64,000 nt of DNA from Formosa agariphila KMM 3901 (GTDB taxonomy: Bacteria > Bacteroidota > Bacteroidia > Flavobacteriales > Flavobacteriaceae): NCBI RefSeq assembly GCF_000723205.1, contig NZ_HG315671.1:4164351-4228350 (forward strand), written 5' to 3'. The position numbers and the translations under genes are program-made. Shown piece after piece: positions 34,346 through 42,489 of this stretch. Every line of letters begins with the position of its first letter. The first letter of the stretch is position 1. The notes beneath the pieces were generated by a model. The model had not been told where the DNA came from. It did no database searches and saw only the letters and a program-made list of their open reading frames with translations.

Positions 34346-36535
34346 TTACGCGTTGGGTTTTCCTATCAGGTTAAAATCTAAGTGCTTCTTAACTAAATCT
34401 GTATCTTTAACTTTTACAATAACCTCGTCTCCTAACTGATACATGGTTTTAGATTCGCGACCAATAAGTGCATACTGACTTTCGTCGAATTCATAATAAT
34501 CGCCCTTTATATCTCGAGTTCTCACCATACCTTCGCATTTGTTATCAACAATTTCTACGTAAATACCCCAATCGGTAACCCCGGAAATAACACCTAAAAA
34601 TTCTTCATCTTCGTGATCTTGCATAAAGCGAATCTGCATATACTTAATAGAATCCCGCTCGGCTTTAGTAGCTAAATATTCCATGCTACTAGAATGCTTA
34701 CATTTTTCTTCGTAAATGGCTTCGTTTGCCGATTTACCGCCATCTAAATACTGCTGTAATAAGCGATGTGCCATAACATCTGGATAACGACGAATTGGCG
34801 AAGTAAAATGACTGTAATAATCGAATGCCAAACCATAATGTCCAATATTATGTGTGGTATATTCGGCTTTACTCATGGTACGAATCGCTAAAGTATCGAC
34901 TAAATTTTGTTCTTTTTTACCAACAACATCACTTAATAAACCATTTAATGAGGACGAAATGGATTTACTATCCTTAAAATTTAATTTATAACCGAACTTA
35001 GCCACCACATTTTGAAGTGCTTGCAGTTTGCTTTCGTCTGGTTCGTCGTGCACACGATAAACAAATGTTTTTTCTGGTTTTTGTTTTCCAACAAATTCCG
35101 ATACTTTTCTGTTTGCCAGTAACATAAATTCTTCAATTAATTTATTGGCATCTGCAGATGTTTTAAAGAACACACCTATTGGATTGCTATCTTCATCTAA
35201 ATTGAATTTAACTTCAACCTTATCAAACGAAATCGCACCAGAACGCATACGTTTACTACGCATAATTTTGGCTAATTCGTCCATTTTTAAAACAGCATCG
35301 GCTACAGCCTGATCGGCTAAATAGGTTTCTCCAGTTAAAGAAACTTCTGCAGGAATGGTATTCGATTTAGTATCTATAATTGCTTGCGCTTCTTCGTAAG
35401 CAAAACGCGCATCGCTATATGTTACGGTTCTACCAAACCATTCGTTAACAACTTGTGCTTTATTATTTAGTTCGAACACGGCCGAGAACGTAAATTTTTC
35501 TTCATGCGGACGTAAAGAACACGCATTATTAGATAAAATTTCTGGAAGCATAGGCACCACACGATCTACTAAATACACAGATGTTGCTCGCTCGTAAGCT
35601 TCATCGTCTAAAATAGTACCTTCTTGCACATAATGCGACACATCGGCAATATGAATTCCGATTTCGTAATTTCCATTTTCTAAAACTTCAAAAGACAACG
35701 CATCATCAAAATCTTTCGCATCTTTCGGGTCTATGGTAAAAGTTAATACCTTACGCATATCCCGACGCTTTTTAATTTCGTCTTCCGTTATCGATGTATC
35801 AATGTTATTTGCAAACTCTTCAACCTCTGCTGGAAACTCGTATGGTAAACCGTAATCGGCTAAAATAGCGTGTATTTCGGTATTGTGTTCACCGGGTTTT
35901 CCTAAAACTTTAAGTACTTTTCCGTTAGGAGAATCGGCTTTATCTGGCCAATCTTCTAGACTTACTAACACTTTATCACCATCTTCTGCACCGTTAACTT
36001 TGTTGATTGGCACAAAAATATCTTTGTACATTTTATTGCCATCTACCACTACAAAAGCATAGTTTTTACTCAGTTGGATCACTCCAACATACTCTGTTTT
36101 AGCACGTTTAATTATACTTGTAATTTCGCCTTCTAACTTTCCGTGTTTTTTTCGTTTGTACACATAAAGTTCTACTTCATCGCCATTTAAGGCTTTATTT
36201 ATATTATTTGAAGCGATATAAATATCGTCGTCAAAATCATCGCAAACTACATAACCAGCCCCTTTAGAGGTTGAATCTAAAATTCCAGTATGATATTCGG
36301 TGTTTACAACAGCTTTAAATTTGCCACGTTCTACTTCTTCAATTTCTTTATTAGCTAATAATTTTTGAAGTGTTTTTATAATTTGATTTCGGCTACTGGC
36401 ATCATTAACGTCCAGTATGGCTGCTATTTGTTTGTAATTAAAGGTTTTATTACGTTCCTTTCTTAGAATATTTAAAATCGTTTTGGAGAGATTAGAAATT
36501 CCTTTTGAAGCTTTATTCTTTCGCTTTCTTGTCAT
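34346..36535 (-). CDS. rnr: Ribonuclease R
   Basis: A 729-residue RNB-family 3-to-5 exoribonuclease that degrades structured RNA. A helix-turn-helix-like N-terminal segment (about 10-65) comes first. Two cold-shock-type OB domains follow (about 70-230). The RNB catalytic domain holds the acidic cluster DPKDAKDFDDA (about 268-278) and the SPIRRYPDVMAHR motif. A C-terminal S1 domain (about 640-725, GVISGVTDWGIYVEI) binds RNA. It is divergent from rpiB across the 1.07-kb gene-free region, with a good promoter just upstream. Confidence 0.96.
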   Translation of the reverse strand: MTRKRKNKASKGISNLSKTILNILRKERNKTFNYKQIAAILDVNDASSRNQIIKTLQKLLANKEIEEVERGKFKAVVNTEYHTGILDSTSKGAGYVVCDDFDDDIYIASNNINKALNGDEVELYVYKRKKHGKLEGEITSIIKRAKTEYVGVIQLSKNYAFVVVDGNKMYKDIFVPINKVNGAEDGDKVLVSLEDWPDKADSPNGKVLKVLGKPGEHNTEIHAILADYGLPYEFPAEVEEFANNIDTSITEDEIKKRRDMRKVLTFTIDPKDAKDFDDALSFEVLENGNYEIGIHIADVSHYVQEGTILDDEAYERATSVYLVDRVVPMLPEILSNNACSLRPHEEKFTFSAVFELNNKAQVVNEWFGRTVTYSDARFAYEEAQAIIDTKSNTIPAEVSLTGETYLADQAVADAVLKMDELAKIMRSKRMRSGAISFDKVEVKFNLDEDSNPIGVFFKTSADANKLIEEFMLLANRKVSEFVGKQKPEKTFVYRVHDEPDESKLQALQNVVAKFGYKLNFKDSKSISSSLNGLLSDVVGKKEQNLVDTLAIRTMSKAEYTTHNIGHYGLAFDYYSHFTSPIRRYPDVMAHRLLQQYLDGGKSANEAIYEEKCKHSSSMEYLATKAERDSIKYMQIRFMQDHEDEEFLGVISGVTDWGIYVEIVDNKCEGMVRTRDIKGDYYEFDESQYALIGRESKTMYQLGDEVIVKVKDTDLVKKHLDFNLIGKPNA

Positions 36536-36555
36536 AATCTACATTTGTATTGTAA

Positions 36556-36583
36556 CAAAGCTACATTTTAAAAACTAAACCAA
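36556..36583 (-). promoter_or_regulatory. Promoter of rnr (TTG-N17-TAGCTTTG)
   Basis: On the minus strand TTG (36583-36581) is followed after 17 bases by TAGCTTTG (36563-36556), ending 20 bases before the rnr ATG. Both Bacteroidota sigma elements are present at normal spacing. Confidence 0.65.
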
Positions 36584-36764
36584 TGTTTCTTTATTAAGAA
36601 GTTTAACTATTTCAATATAATAATTGAACTATCATTTTATTTTTCAGAACTAAATTTAATAATTATCTGATAAAAAAAAGAGGCTATCTTAAAAGTATTA
36701 ATCTCTACACTAGTACACAATCTGTATAATAAAAATCTAAACGTTTTTAAATTAATTTATGGCT

Positions 36765-36773
36765 TTATACACA
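36765..36773 (+). promoter_or_regulatory. DnaA box (TTATACACA)
   Basis: Perfect match to TTATnCACA in the rnr-rpiB gap, 225 bases from a second perfect box. Confidence 0.6.
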
Positions 36774-36997
36774 TAACATTTTGTTCTAATATTAAAAGTT
36801 AAGAACTAACACGATTTAGTTTTTTAAGTTAGTAACTACAGGATAATACATTGAAATATCATATAAAAACAGGTAAACACTTCATAAATAGATATCTAAA
36901 AAACTTTATACAAAACAGAGTATAAAGTTTATTTAGAAATTAAATACATACTCAATACAATTGAAAAGTAGAAGCTCAAAATTCTTTACAAAAACAG

Positions 36998-37006
36998 TTA
37001 TCCACA
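36998..37006 (+). promoter_or_regulatory. DnaA box (TTATCCACA)
   Basis: The strongest-affinity DnaA box sequence, TTATCCACA, immediately followed by a run of alternating A and T to 37022. Confidence 0.65.
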
Positions 37007-37190
37007 TATATATATATATAAATAGTTTTCTTTTAAAATTTAAAAAAATAAATGGTGCTTATTATAGTCTGTTAATAACGGTATAACTTTTTTAAGTTTT
37101 ATTTTGTTTCTATGTAGTTTACATCTTGTGGGTAGGAAGTAAACATCTTGTTAGACTATTAATGTGTTTATTTTGAAGTGTTTTTACTAT

Positions 37191-37212
37191 GTTATTAACA
37201 ATTGTTGATAAC
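37191..37212. repeat. 22-base imperfect palindrome of two near DnaA boxes
   Basis: GTTATTAACAA / TTGTTGATAAC: 10 of 11 positions are symmetric about AATT. Each arm contains a DnaA-box-like nonamer one base from TTATnCACA (TTATTAACA and, inverted, TTATCAACA). The core AACAATTGTT recurs at 37426-37435. Confidence 0.6.
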
Positions 37213-37610
37213 GTGAATTCAGATCAAAAGTTTAATAAAAAATTAAAAAATCGATGTTTATATGAGTTGATTTTGGTCTAAAAACTTTTCTAAAGAAAGT
37301 GAGTTAAATTTTTGGAGTGTATTACTAAATCTTTGGTTGTAAAAATAATCGATATTTAAAAGTAAAAGTTTCAAAAAGTAATCACGAGATATTAACAATT
37401 AGTTAATACTAAATCCGTTTTTATAAACAATTGTTACGTAAATGTTTAAAAATGGTATACTTAACATGAATTTCGCAATAAAAAAGGAATTGTAAAGTAT
37501 TTAATTATTAGGCATTTAGGTGGTTTATTAACCATCATTTCGTACATTTACACCCTTATTATTTCTAACAGTATTACATTAAATATAACTAAAAAATAGC
37601 TTAACACATT

Positions 37611-38045
37611 ATGAAGATTTCAATAGGAAATGATCACGCAGGTACAGATTATAAATTTGCAATCGTAAACCATTTAGAAGCAAAAGGATACGTTGTTAAC
37701 AACTATGGAACCGATGCTGCCGATAGTGTTGATTACCCAGATTTTGTACATCCAGTGGCTCTAGATGTTACTAATAAAGCAGTAGATTTCGGAATTATTA
37801 TTTGCGGAAGTGGTAATGGTGCTAATATGACTGCTAATAAACACCAAGAGGTACGTTCTGCATTATGTTGGACTAAAGAAATTACAGTTTTAGCCCGAGA
37901 ACATAACGATGCTAACATTTTAAGTATTCCAGCACGTTATACTTCTATGCAACAAGCCATAGAAATGGTTGATGCATTTTTAAATACTAAATTCGAAGGT
38001 GGTCGTCATCAAAATCGTGTAAATAAAATTCCTGTAAGTTGCTAA
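37611..38045 (+). CDS. rpiB: Ribose-5-phosphate isomerase B
   Basis: A 144-residue enzyme interconverting ribose-5-phosphate and ribulose-5-phosphate in the pentose phosphate pathway. The N-terminal GNDHAG motif is present, as are the phosphate-binding CGSGNGANMTANK (about 64-76) with catalytic Cys, and HNDANILSIPAR. Length is normal. It is the first of four tightly packed plus-strand genes; the cation-efflux gene begins on the base after its stop. It is divergent from rnr across the candidate origin. Confidence 0.94.
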   Translation: MKISIGNDHAGTDYKFAIVNHLEAKGYVVNNYGTDAADSVDYPDFVHPVALDVTNKAVDFGIIICGSGNGANMTANKHQEVRSALCWTKEITVLAREHNDANILSIPARYTSMQQAIEMVDAFLNTKFEGGRHQNRVNKIPVSC

Positions 38046-38957
38046 ATGTCTTCGCATCACGACCATAATCACAGTCATACTAATTTAAAAGGAAGAAATT
38101 TGGTAATTTCTATTCTTTTAAATGTGCTTATAACAGTAAGTCAAGCTATTGGAGGATTAGTCTCTGGTAGTTTGTCTTTATTAAGTGATGCGCTTCATAA
38201 TTTTACCGACGTTATTTCATTAATAGTTAGTTATGTGGCTAACCGTTTATCTAAACAAAAAGCCAATAAAGGCCGAACATTTGGGTATAAACGTGCCGAG
38301 ATTTTGGCCGCATTTATAAATGCTTCAACTTTAATAATAATTGCTGTACTGCTAATAATTGAAGCCTTTAAACGATTTAAAAATCCAGAACCTATAGAAT
38401 CTAATTTAGTTATTTGGTTATCTATATTAGGCATCTTGGCAAATGGGTTTAGCGTATTACTATTAAAGAGTGATTCGCAGTCTAACTTAAATATGAGAAG
38501 TGCTTATTTACATCTGTTTACAGATATGATGGCGAGTGTTGCTGTTTTAATAGGTGGTTTATTAATGAAATTTTATCACATTTATTGGGTAGACAGTGTA
38601 CTTACATTTTTAATAGGATTGTATTTAATTTGGGTTGGTGCCGATTTGTTAATAACTTCTACAAAGATGATTATGCTATTTACACCAGCACAAATCGATA
38701 TAAATGAAGTTGTTGAGGATATAAATAAGTTTCCTTCAGTAAATAAATTACATCATGTACATGTTTGGAATTTAAATGATGATGAATTGCATTTAGAAGC
38801 TCATTTAGATTTTAAAGAAGATATTACGTTAACCCAGTTTAATAGTATTTTATTTAGAATTGAAACTCATTTAAGGGATAAATTTAATATTAATCACGTT
38901 AATATTCAGCCCGAATTTAATAGAGAAGATCCTAAAGAAATTATTGTTCAAGATTAA
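38046..38957 (+). CDS. Cation diffusion facilitator (CzcD/ZitB-like zinc efflux)
   Basis: A 303-residue inner-membrane transporter. It has a His-rich N-terminus (SSHHDHNHSH), six membrane helices and a cytoplasmic C-terminal ferredoxin-like domain (about 215-300). The two zinc-site motifs are present: HNFTD in helix 2 (about residues 47-51) and HLFTD in helix 5. CDF proteins exchange Zn2+ or related divalent metals for protons. Its start directly abuts the rpiB stop (TAA-ATG), so it is surely on the same message. Confidence 0.92.
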   Translation: MSSHHDHNHSHTNLKGRNLVISILLNVLITVSQAIGGLVSGSLSLLSDALHNFTDVISLIVSYVANRLSKQKANKGRTFGYKRAEILAAFINASTLIIIAVLLIIEAFKRFKNPEPIESNLVIWLSILGILANGFSVLLLKSDSQSNLNMRSAYLHLFTDMMASVAVLIGGLLMKFYHIYWVDSVLTFLIGLYLIWVGADLLITSTKMIMLFTPAQIDINEVVEDINKFPSVNKLHHVHVWNLNDDELHLEAHLDFKEDITLTQFNSILFRIETHLRDKFNINHVNIQPEFNREDPKEIIVQD

Positions 38958-38959
38958 AT

Positions 38960-39370
38960 ATGCAAGTAAACAGGTCTGTATTTCGTATACTATTTATTAT
39001 TATAAGTATATCATTTTTAACATCTTGTGAACATATTATAGATAATGTAACCGACGACTTAATTCCAGAGTCCGAATCTTTAATGGTGGGTTTACGAAAT
39101 AATACACCTTACAATTGGAAACGTGCAGAAATACGTAATGGGAATTTTATTCAGCATTACGACAGTACTGTTAAAGGCGCATATACTGCTTATAAACCCT
39201 TTAATAGCATACACTCCGAAGCAGTTATACTAATTCAAACGGAACAGGAATCATTTCGTTTTACACCAGAATATTATGATCAATCAACAGAAGTTTTTGA
39301 AGGACGATATTATTTTGAAATTAGTTTAGATAATTTAAAAACCTTAGTTATAAAAAGAAAATCCTTTTAG
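38960..39370 (+). CDS. Small lipoprotein (unknown)
   Basis: A 136-residue exported protein with lipobox LTSC (Cys about residue 23). The beta-rich body contains NNTPYNWKRAEIRNG and a C-terminal YYFEISLDNLKTLVIKRK. I recognise no domain. It is packed between the zinc efflux gene (two-base gap) and elaA (two-base gap). A metal-related envelope role is conceivable but rests on position only. Confidence 0.7.
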   Translation: MQVNRSVFRILFIIISISFLTSCEHIIDNVTDDLIPESESLMVGLRNNTPYNWKRAEIRNGNFIQHYDSTVKGAYTAYKPFNSIHSEAVILIQTEQESFRFTPEYYDQSTEVFEGRYYFEISLDNLKTLVIKRKSF

Positions 39371-39372
39371 GT

Positions 39373-39819
39373 ATGTTAGATATTAGAATAAAATTTTTTA
39401 ATGAATTAACTATAAATGAATTATATGCGCTTTTACAATTACGGAGTGAAGTATTTGTAGTCGAACAAAATTGTGTTTATCAAGATATTGATGGAAAAGA
39501 TAATAAAGCACTGCATGTTTTAGGGTTTAAAAACAACGAGTTAGTAGCTTATACTCGAATATTTAGGTCTGGCGATTATTTTGAAAATGCCAGCATTGGT
39601 CGTGTTATTGTTAAAGCAACAGAACGTACGCATAAATATGGTTACGATATTATGAAAGCTTCAATTCACGCAGTGAATGATGAATTTAGAGAAACTACCA
39701 TTAAAATTTCGGCGCAAAAACACCTAGAATCCTTTTATAATAATTTAGGATTTAATTGTATTTCTGAACCTTATTTAGAAGATGGGATTCCTCACATTGG
39801 GATGATTTTAAAACCTTAG
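39373..39819 (+). CDS. elaA: ElaA-like GNAT N-acetyltransferase
   Basis: A 148-residue acetyl-CoA-dependent acyltransferase. It closely follows the E. coli ElaA pattern: ELYALLQLRSEVFVVEQN, YQDIDGKD, LVAYTRIF, the acetyl-CoA-binding strand/loop IGRVIV, and the closing EDGIPHIGM. Substrate is unknown. Last gene of the rpiB unit. Its stop codon overlaps the stop of the convergent S41 peptidase gene by four bases. Confidence 0.88.
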   Translation: MLDIRIKFFNELTINELYALLQLRSEVFVVEQNCVYQDIDGKDNKALHVLGFKNNELVAYTRIFRSGDYFENASIGRVIVKATERTHKYGYDIMKASIHAVNDEFRETTIKISAQKHLESFYNNLGFNCISEPYLEDGIPHIGMILKP

Positions 39820-41456
39820 TTGGTTAAGAATCCTCTATAAGTTGTCCCGTTACTTAAAATTTCGGTAGCGCGTTTTATTTCGAGGTTGTGAGTTTTATAG
39901 TAATCGTAAACACCTTCTCTGTAGGTATAACGCTTTACAATTTCGTCTGTTAATAAACTCGATAATTGTGCTTTGTTTTCGTCTATACCCTTTATTTTTG
40001 AGGCATCTAGATTGTTAATAAGTGTGTTGTAATCCTTCTGGATATTATCATCTAAACCTTCTTTTTTGGCACTTTCTAAAACTTTAGCAAGTGCTTTTTC
40101 TGTTTCAGTTTCAAAACTAAAAGCATGCGTTTTTAAATATTTTTTAAAGTCTGAAAAATCTGAATCTGTTAACTTAAAAGCATTGATATCTTTTAAATTT
40201 TGATGTTTGTAATAGTACGATGTCGCATAATCGAAAATATAGTCTTTATTTAATATGGCGGTTGTAATTGCAGAAGTTTTAGTAATGTCTAGAGCTTCGT
40301 CTGGTAATACACCTCCACCATCAAACACAGGTCTCCCGTTTTTTGTTTTAAATTCGTGATAATTTTCTTGAGATATTCTTACAGCCTCTCCTTTATCGTC
40401 TCTATGCCAATAATCTAAAGCCTGAATGCAACGTCCAGAAGGTGTATAATATCTAGAAATAGTAAGTTTCAATTGAGTACCGTAAGTTAGCTGTTTTGGG
40501 CGTTGTACTAATCCTTTACCAAAACTTCTAGAACCAAGAACCACAGCACGATCTAAATCTTGAAGTGTTCCAGCAACAATTTCACTCGCCGATGCACTGC
40601 GTCCGTTTATAATTACTACAACGGGAATTTCAACATCTAAAGCTTCTTTTTGAGTGTAATAGGTTTTATTAAATTTTTCGACTTTAGATTTTGTTGTAAC
40701 AACCAACTGATTTTTAGGTACAAAAATATTAACCACATTTACAGCTTCATGCAATAAACCTCCTGGATTATCACGTAAGTCTAAAATAATATTTTTTGCA
40801 CCTTGAGCTTTTAAATCCTTTACTGCATATGCAGTTTGCGAAGACGCTTTGGTATTAAACTGACTTAATACAATATAACCCGTGGTTTCATTAATCATTG
40901 AAAAATAAGGCACGGCATTAATTTCTAATTCAGCTCTATTTATAGTTGTTGTATAGGTTTGTCCTTGACGTACATAGGTAACCTCAACCTTAGTTCCTGC
41001 AGATCCTTTTAATAAATCACCTTTATTATCTTTAAAATTTTCTAAAGCAATATCACCAACTTTTATAATTTCGTCTCCAGCTTTTAAACCGGCCTTATCG
41101 GCAGGATAATTTTTATAAGGTTCTACGATTATCAATTTATTTTTAAGTGTCTTAACACGTGCACCAATACCTGTATAATCGCCTGTATTATTAATTCTAG
41201 CCGCTTCTACGTCTTGTTCGTTCATAAACGTTGTATACGGGTCTAAATCTTTTAGCATGCTTTTTATAGCCGTATCCATTAAATCTGCCGGATTGGTTTC
41301 GTCGACATAATTCATGTTTAATTCTTTATAAAGCGTCGTGAATATTTCTATTTGCTTTGCGATTTCAAAAAAATCGTTCTGAAATGCTGTAGTTGAAAAA
41401 AACACAGCAACCGCCATAATGGGAATAAGAATCTTCTTTTTAAGTAATGTTTTCAT
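39816..41456 (-). CDS. S41 family C-terminal processing peptidase
   Basis: A 546-residue exported serine protease of the CtpA/tail-specific type. It has a signal peptide or N-terminal anchor (about 8-25), a PDZ domain (about 95-175, with DYTGIGARVK and AGLKAGDEII) and the S41 catalytic domain. The Ser is in GRSASASE (about 284-291) and the Lys in GSRSFGKG, forming a Ser-Lys dyad. It probably trims C-termini of envelope proteins. It lies last in the pncB-pncA-rnpA run, 43 bases after rnpA. Confidence 0.92.
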   Translation of the reverse strand: MKTLLKKKILIPIMAVAVFFSTTAFQNDFFEIAKQIEIFTTLYKELNMNYVDETNPADLMDTAIKSMLKDLDPYTTFMNEQDVEAARINNTGDYTGIGARVKTLKNKLIIVEPYKNYPADKAGLKAGDEIIKVGDIALENFKDNKGDLLKGSAGTKVEVTYVRQGQTYTTTINRAELEINAVPYFSMINETTGYIVLSQFNTKASSQTAYAVKDLKAQGAKNIILDLRDNPGGLLHEAVNVVNIFVPKNQLVVTTKSKVEKFNKTYYTQKEALDVEIPVVVIINGRSASASEIVAGTLQDLDRAVVLGSRSFGKGLVQRPKQLTYGTQLKLTISRYYTPSGRCIQALDYWHRDDKGEAVRISQENYHEFKTKNGRPVFDGGGVLPDEALDITKTSAITTAILNKDYIFDYATSYYYKHQNLKDINAFKLTDSDFSDFKKYLKTHAFSFETETEKALAKVLESAKKEGLDDNIQKDYNTLINNLDASKIKGIDENKAQLSSLLTDEIVKRYTYREGVYDYYKTHNLEIKRATEILSNGTTYRGFLTN

Positions 41457-41499
41457 GTGTTAAACGGCTTTTAAACCACTATTATAAGTACTAAAAGGA

Positions 41500-41880
41500 T
41501 TATAAATGTTCAGCTTGAGATTTTGTAAATTTTTCAAAAAGGATGTTAACTTTTTTGTCAACAAAATCGTAAGTTGGTATGTCTTTACCAGAATATATTA
41601 TCATAAACGCATATTGCGACGAGATAGTACCTAAATATTCATTTTTGTTTAAACGGTAGGCTTCTCGTAACAGGCGTTTTATACGGTTTCTGTCTACAGC
41701 TAATTTAAAATTTCGTTTGCTTACAGAAACGCCTGTTTTAACTGAAACACTATCTTCGAAATTGGTTTTTAAATATACTAAGCGCAACGGATATGCAGAC
41801 ACTGATTTCCCTTCTGTAAAGAGTTTTTCTATAATAATTTTACTCTTAAGTTTTTCGACTTTCCCGTAAGTTTGCTTCAT
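41500..41880 (-). CDS. rnpA: Ribonuclease P protein component
   Basis: A 126-residue basic protein subunit of RNase P, which removes tRNA 5-prime leaders together with the rnpB RNA. The RNR motif RNRIKRLLREAYR (about 63-75) and the start KLKSKIIIEKLF are typical. It is not next to rpmH, as in most bacteria, but sits three bases after pncA and before an S41 protease gene. rnpB is not in the window. Confidence 0.93.
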   Translation of the reverse strand: MKQTYGKVEKLKSKIIIEKLFTEGKSVSAYPLRLVYLKTNFEDSVSVKTGVSVSKRNFKLAVDRNRIKRLLREAYRLNKNEYLGTISSQYAFMIIYSGKDIPTYDFVDKKVNILFEKFTKSQAEHL

Positions 41881-41883
41881 AAA

Positions 41884-42489
41884 TTAAATATCAGCACTGT
41901 TTAAAATGGTTACACCTTGTTGCTTTAAATCTAAAAGTATGTTGTTGTAAACGTCTTCAGAAATAAACCGTGTAGCATCTGTAATATAAAACGTATTAAA
42001 ACCGAGGCTTTGTGCATCTTTTGCGGTAAAATACACACAATAGTCTGCAGCTAAACCACAAACATACACATCGGTAATATTCATGCTTTTTAAATAAGAC
42101 TCTAAACCGGTATGTTGCGAGTTGTTATTGTCGAAAAATGCACTGTAACTATCAACATTTTTATGCATCCCTTTTCTAAAAATAGCAGCAACAGCAGCTG
42201 TATTTAAATCTGAAGAGAATGCTGCACCAATTGTACCTTGCACACAATGGTTAGGCCATAATACTTGGTCTTGACCATCTAATTGAATTACATCGAACAC
42301 ATTTTTGTTATCGTGATTACTGGCAAAACTAGCATGATTTTCGGGATGCCAATCCTGAGACGCGACAACTAAATCAAATTTAGATTGTAAGTTATTAACT
42401 AGAGGTATAATTTCATCGCCATTTGACACAGCTAGAGTTCCACCAGGTAAAAAATCGTTTTGTATATCGACAAGAATAAGTGCTTTCAT
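41884..42489 (-). CDS. pncA: Nicotinamidase
   Basis: A 201-residue isochorismatase-fold amidase converting nicotinamide to nicotinate in NAD salvage. The catalytic triad is visible: D8 (LVDIQNDF), K106 (FRKG) and C151 (AADYC). The metal site D46/H48/H52 lies in SQDWHPENH. Its ATG overlaps the pncB stop by one base (TAATG), so the two successive salvage enzymes are co-translated. Confidence 0.95.
   Translation of the reverse strand: MKALILVDIQNDFLPGGTLAVSNGDEIIPLVNNLQSKFDLVVASQDWHPENHASFASNHDNKNVFDVIQLDGQDQVLWPNHCVQGTIGAAFSSDLNTAAVAAIFRKGMHKNVDSYSAFFDNNNSQHTGLESYLKSMNITDVYVCGLAADYCVYFTAKDAQSLGFNTFYITDATRFISEDVYNNILLDLKQQGVTILNSADI

Larger units (their letters stand above)
36536..37610. other. 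oriC: Candidate chromosomal replication origin (oriC)
   Basis: This is the only gene-free stretch over 300 bases in the window: 1075 bases, very A/T-rich, with no plausible gene in any frame. It holds two perfect TTATnCACA DnaA boxes (36765-36773 and 36998-37006). An alternating AT tract (37006-37022) directly abuts the second box and could be an unwinding element. A 22-base imperfect palindrome (37191-37212) is made of two near-boxes. The rnr promoter occupies its left end. Across this region hand-sampled G/C skew changes, and two parS sites lie 21-23 kb to the left. No dnaA gene is near, so the call is by signals only. Confidence 0.6.

Noticed and set aside
37006..37022. Alternating AT tract as a microsatellite
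   Set aside because: It is too short to be of interest as a repeat; better explained as part of a DNA-unwinding element next to a DnaA box.
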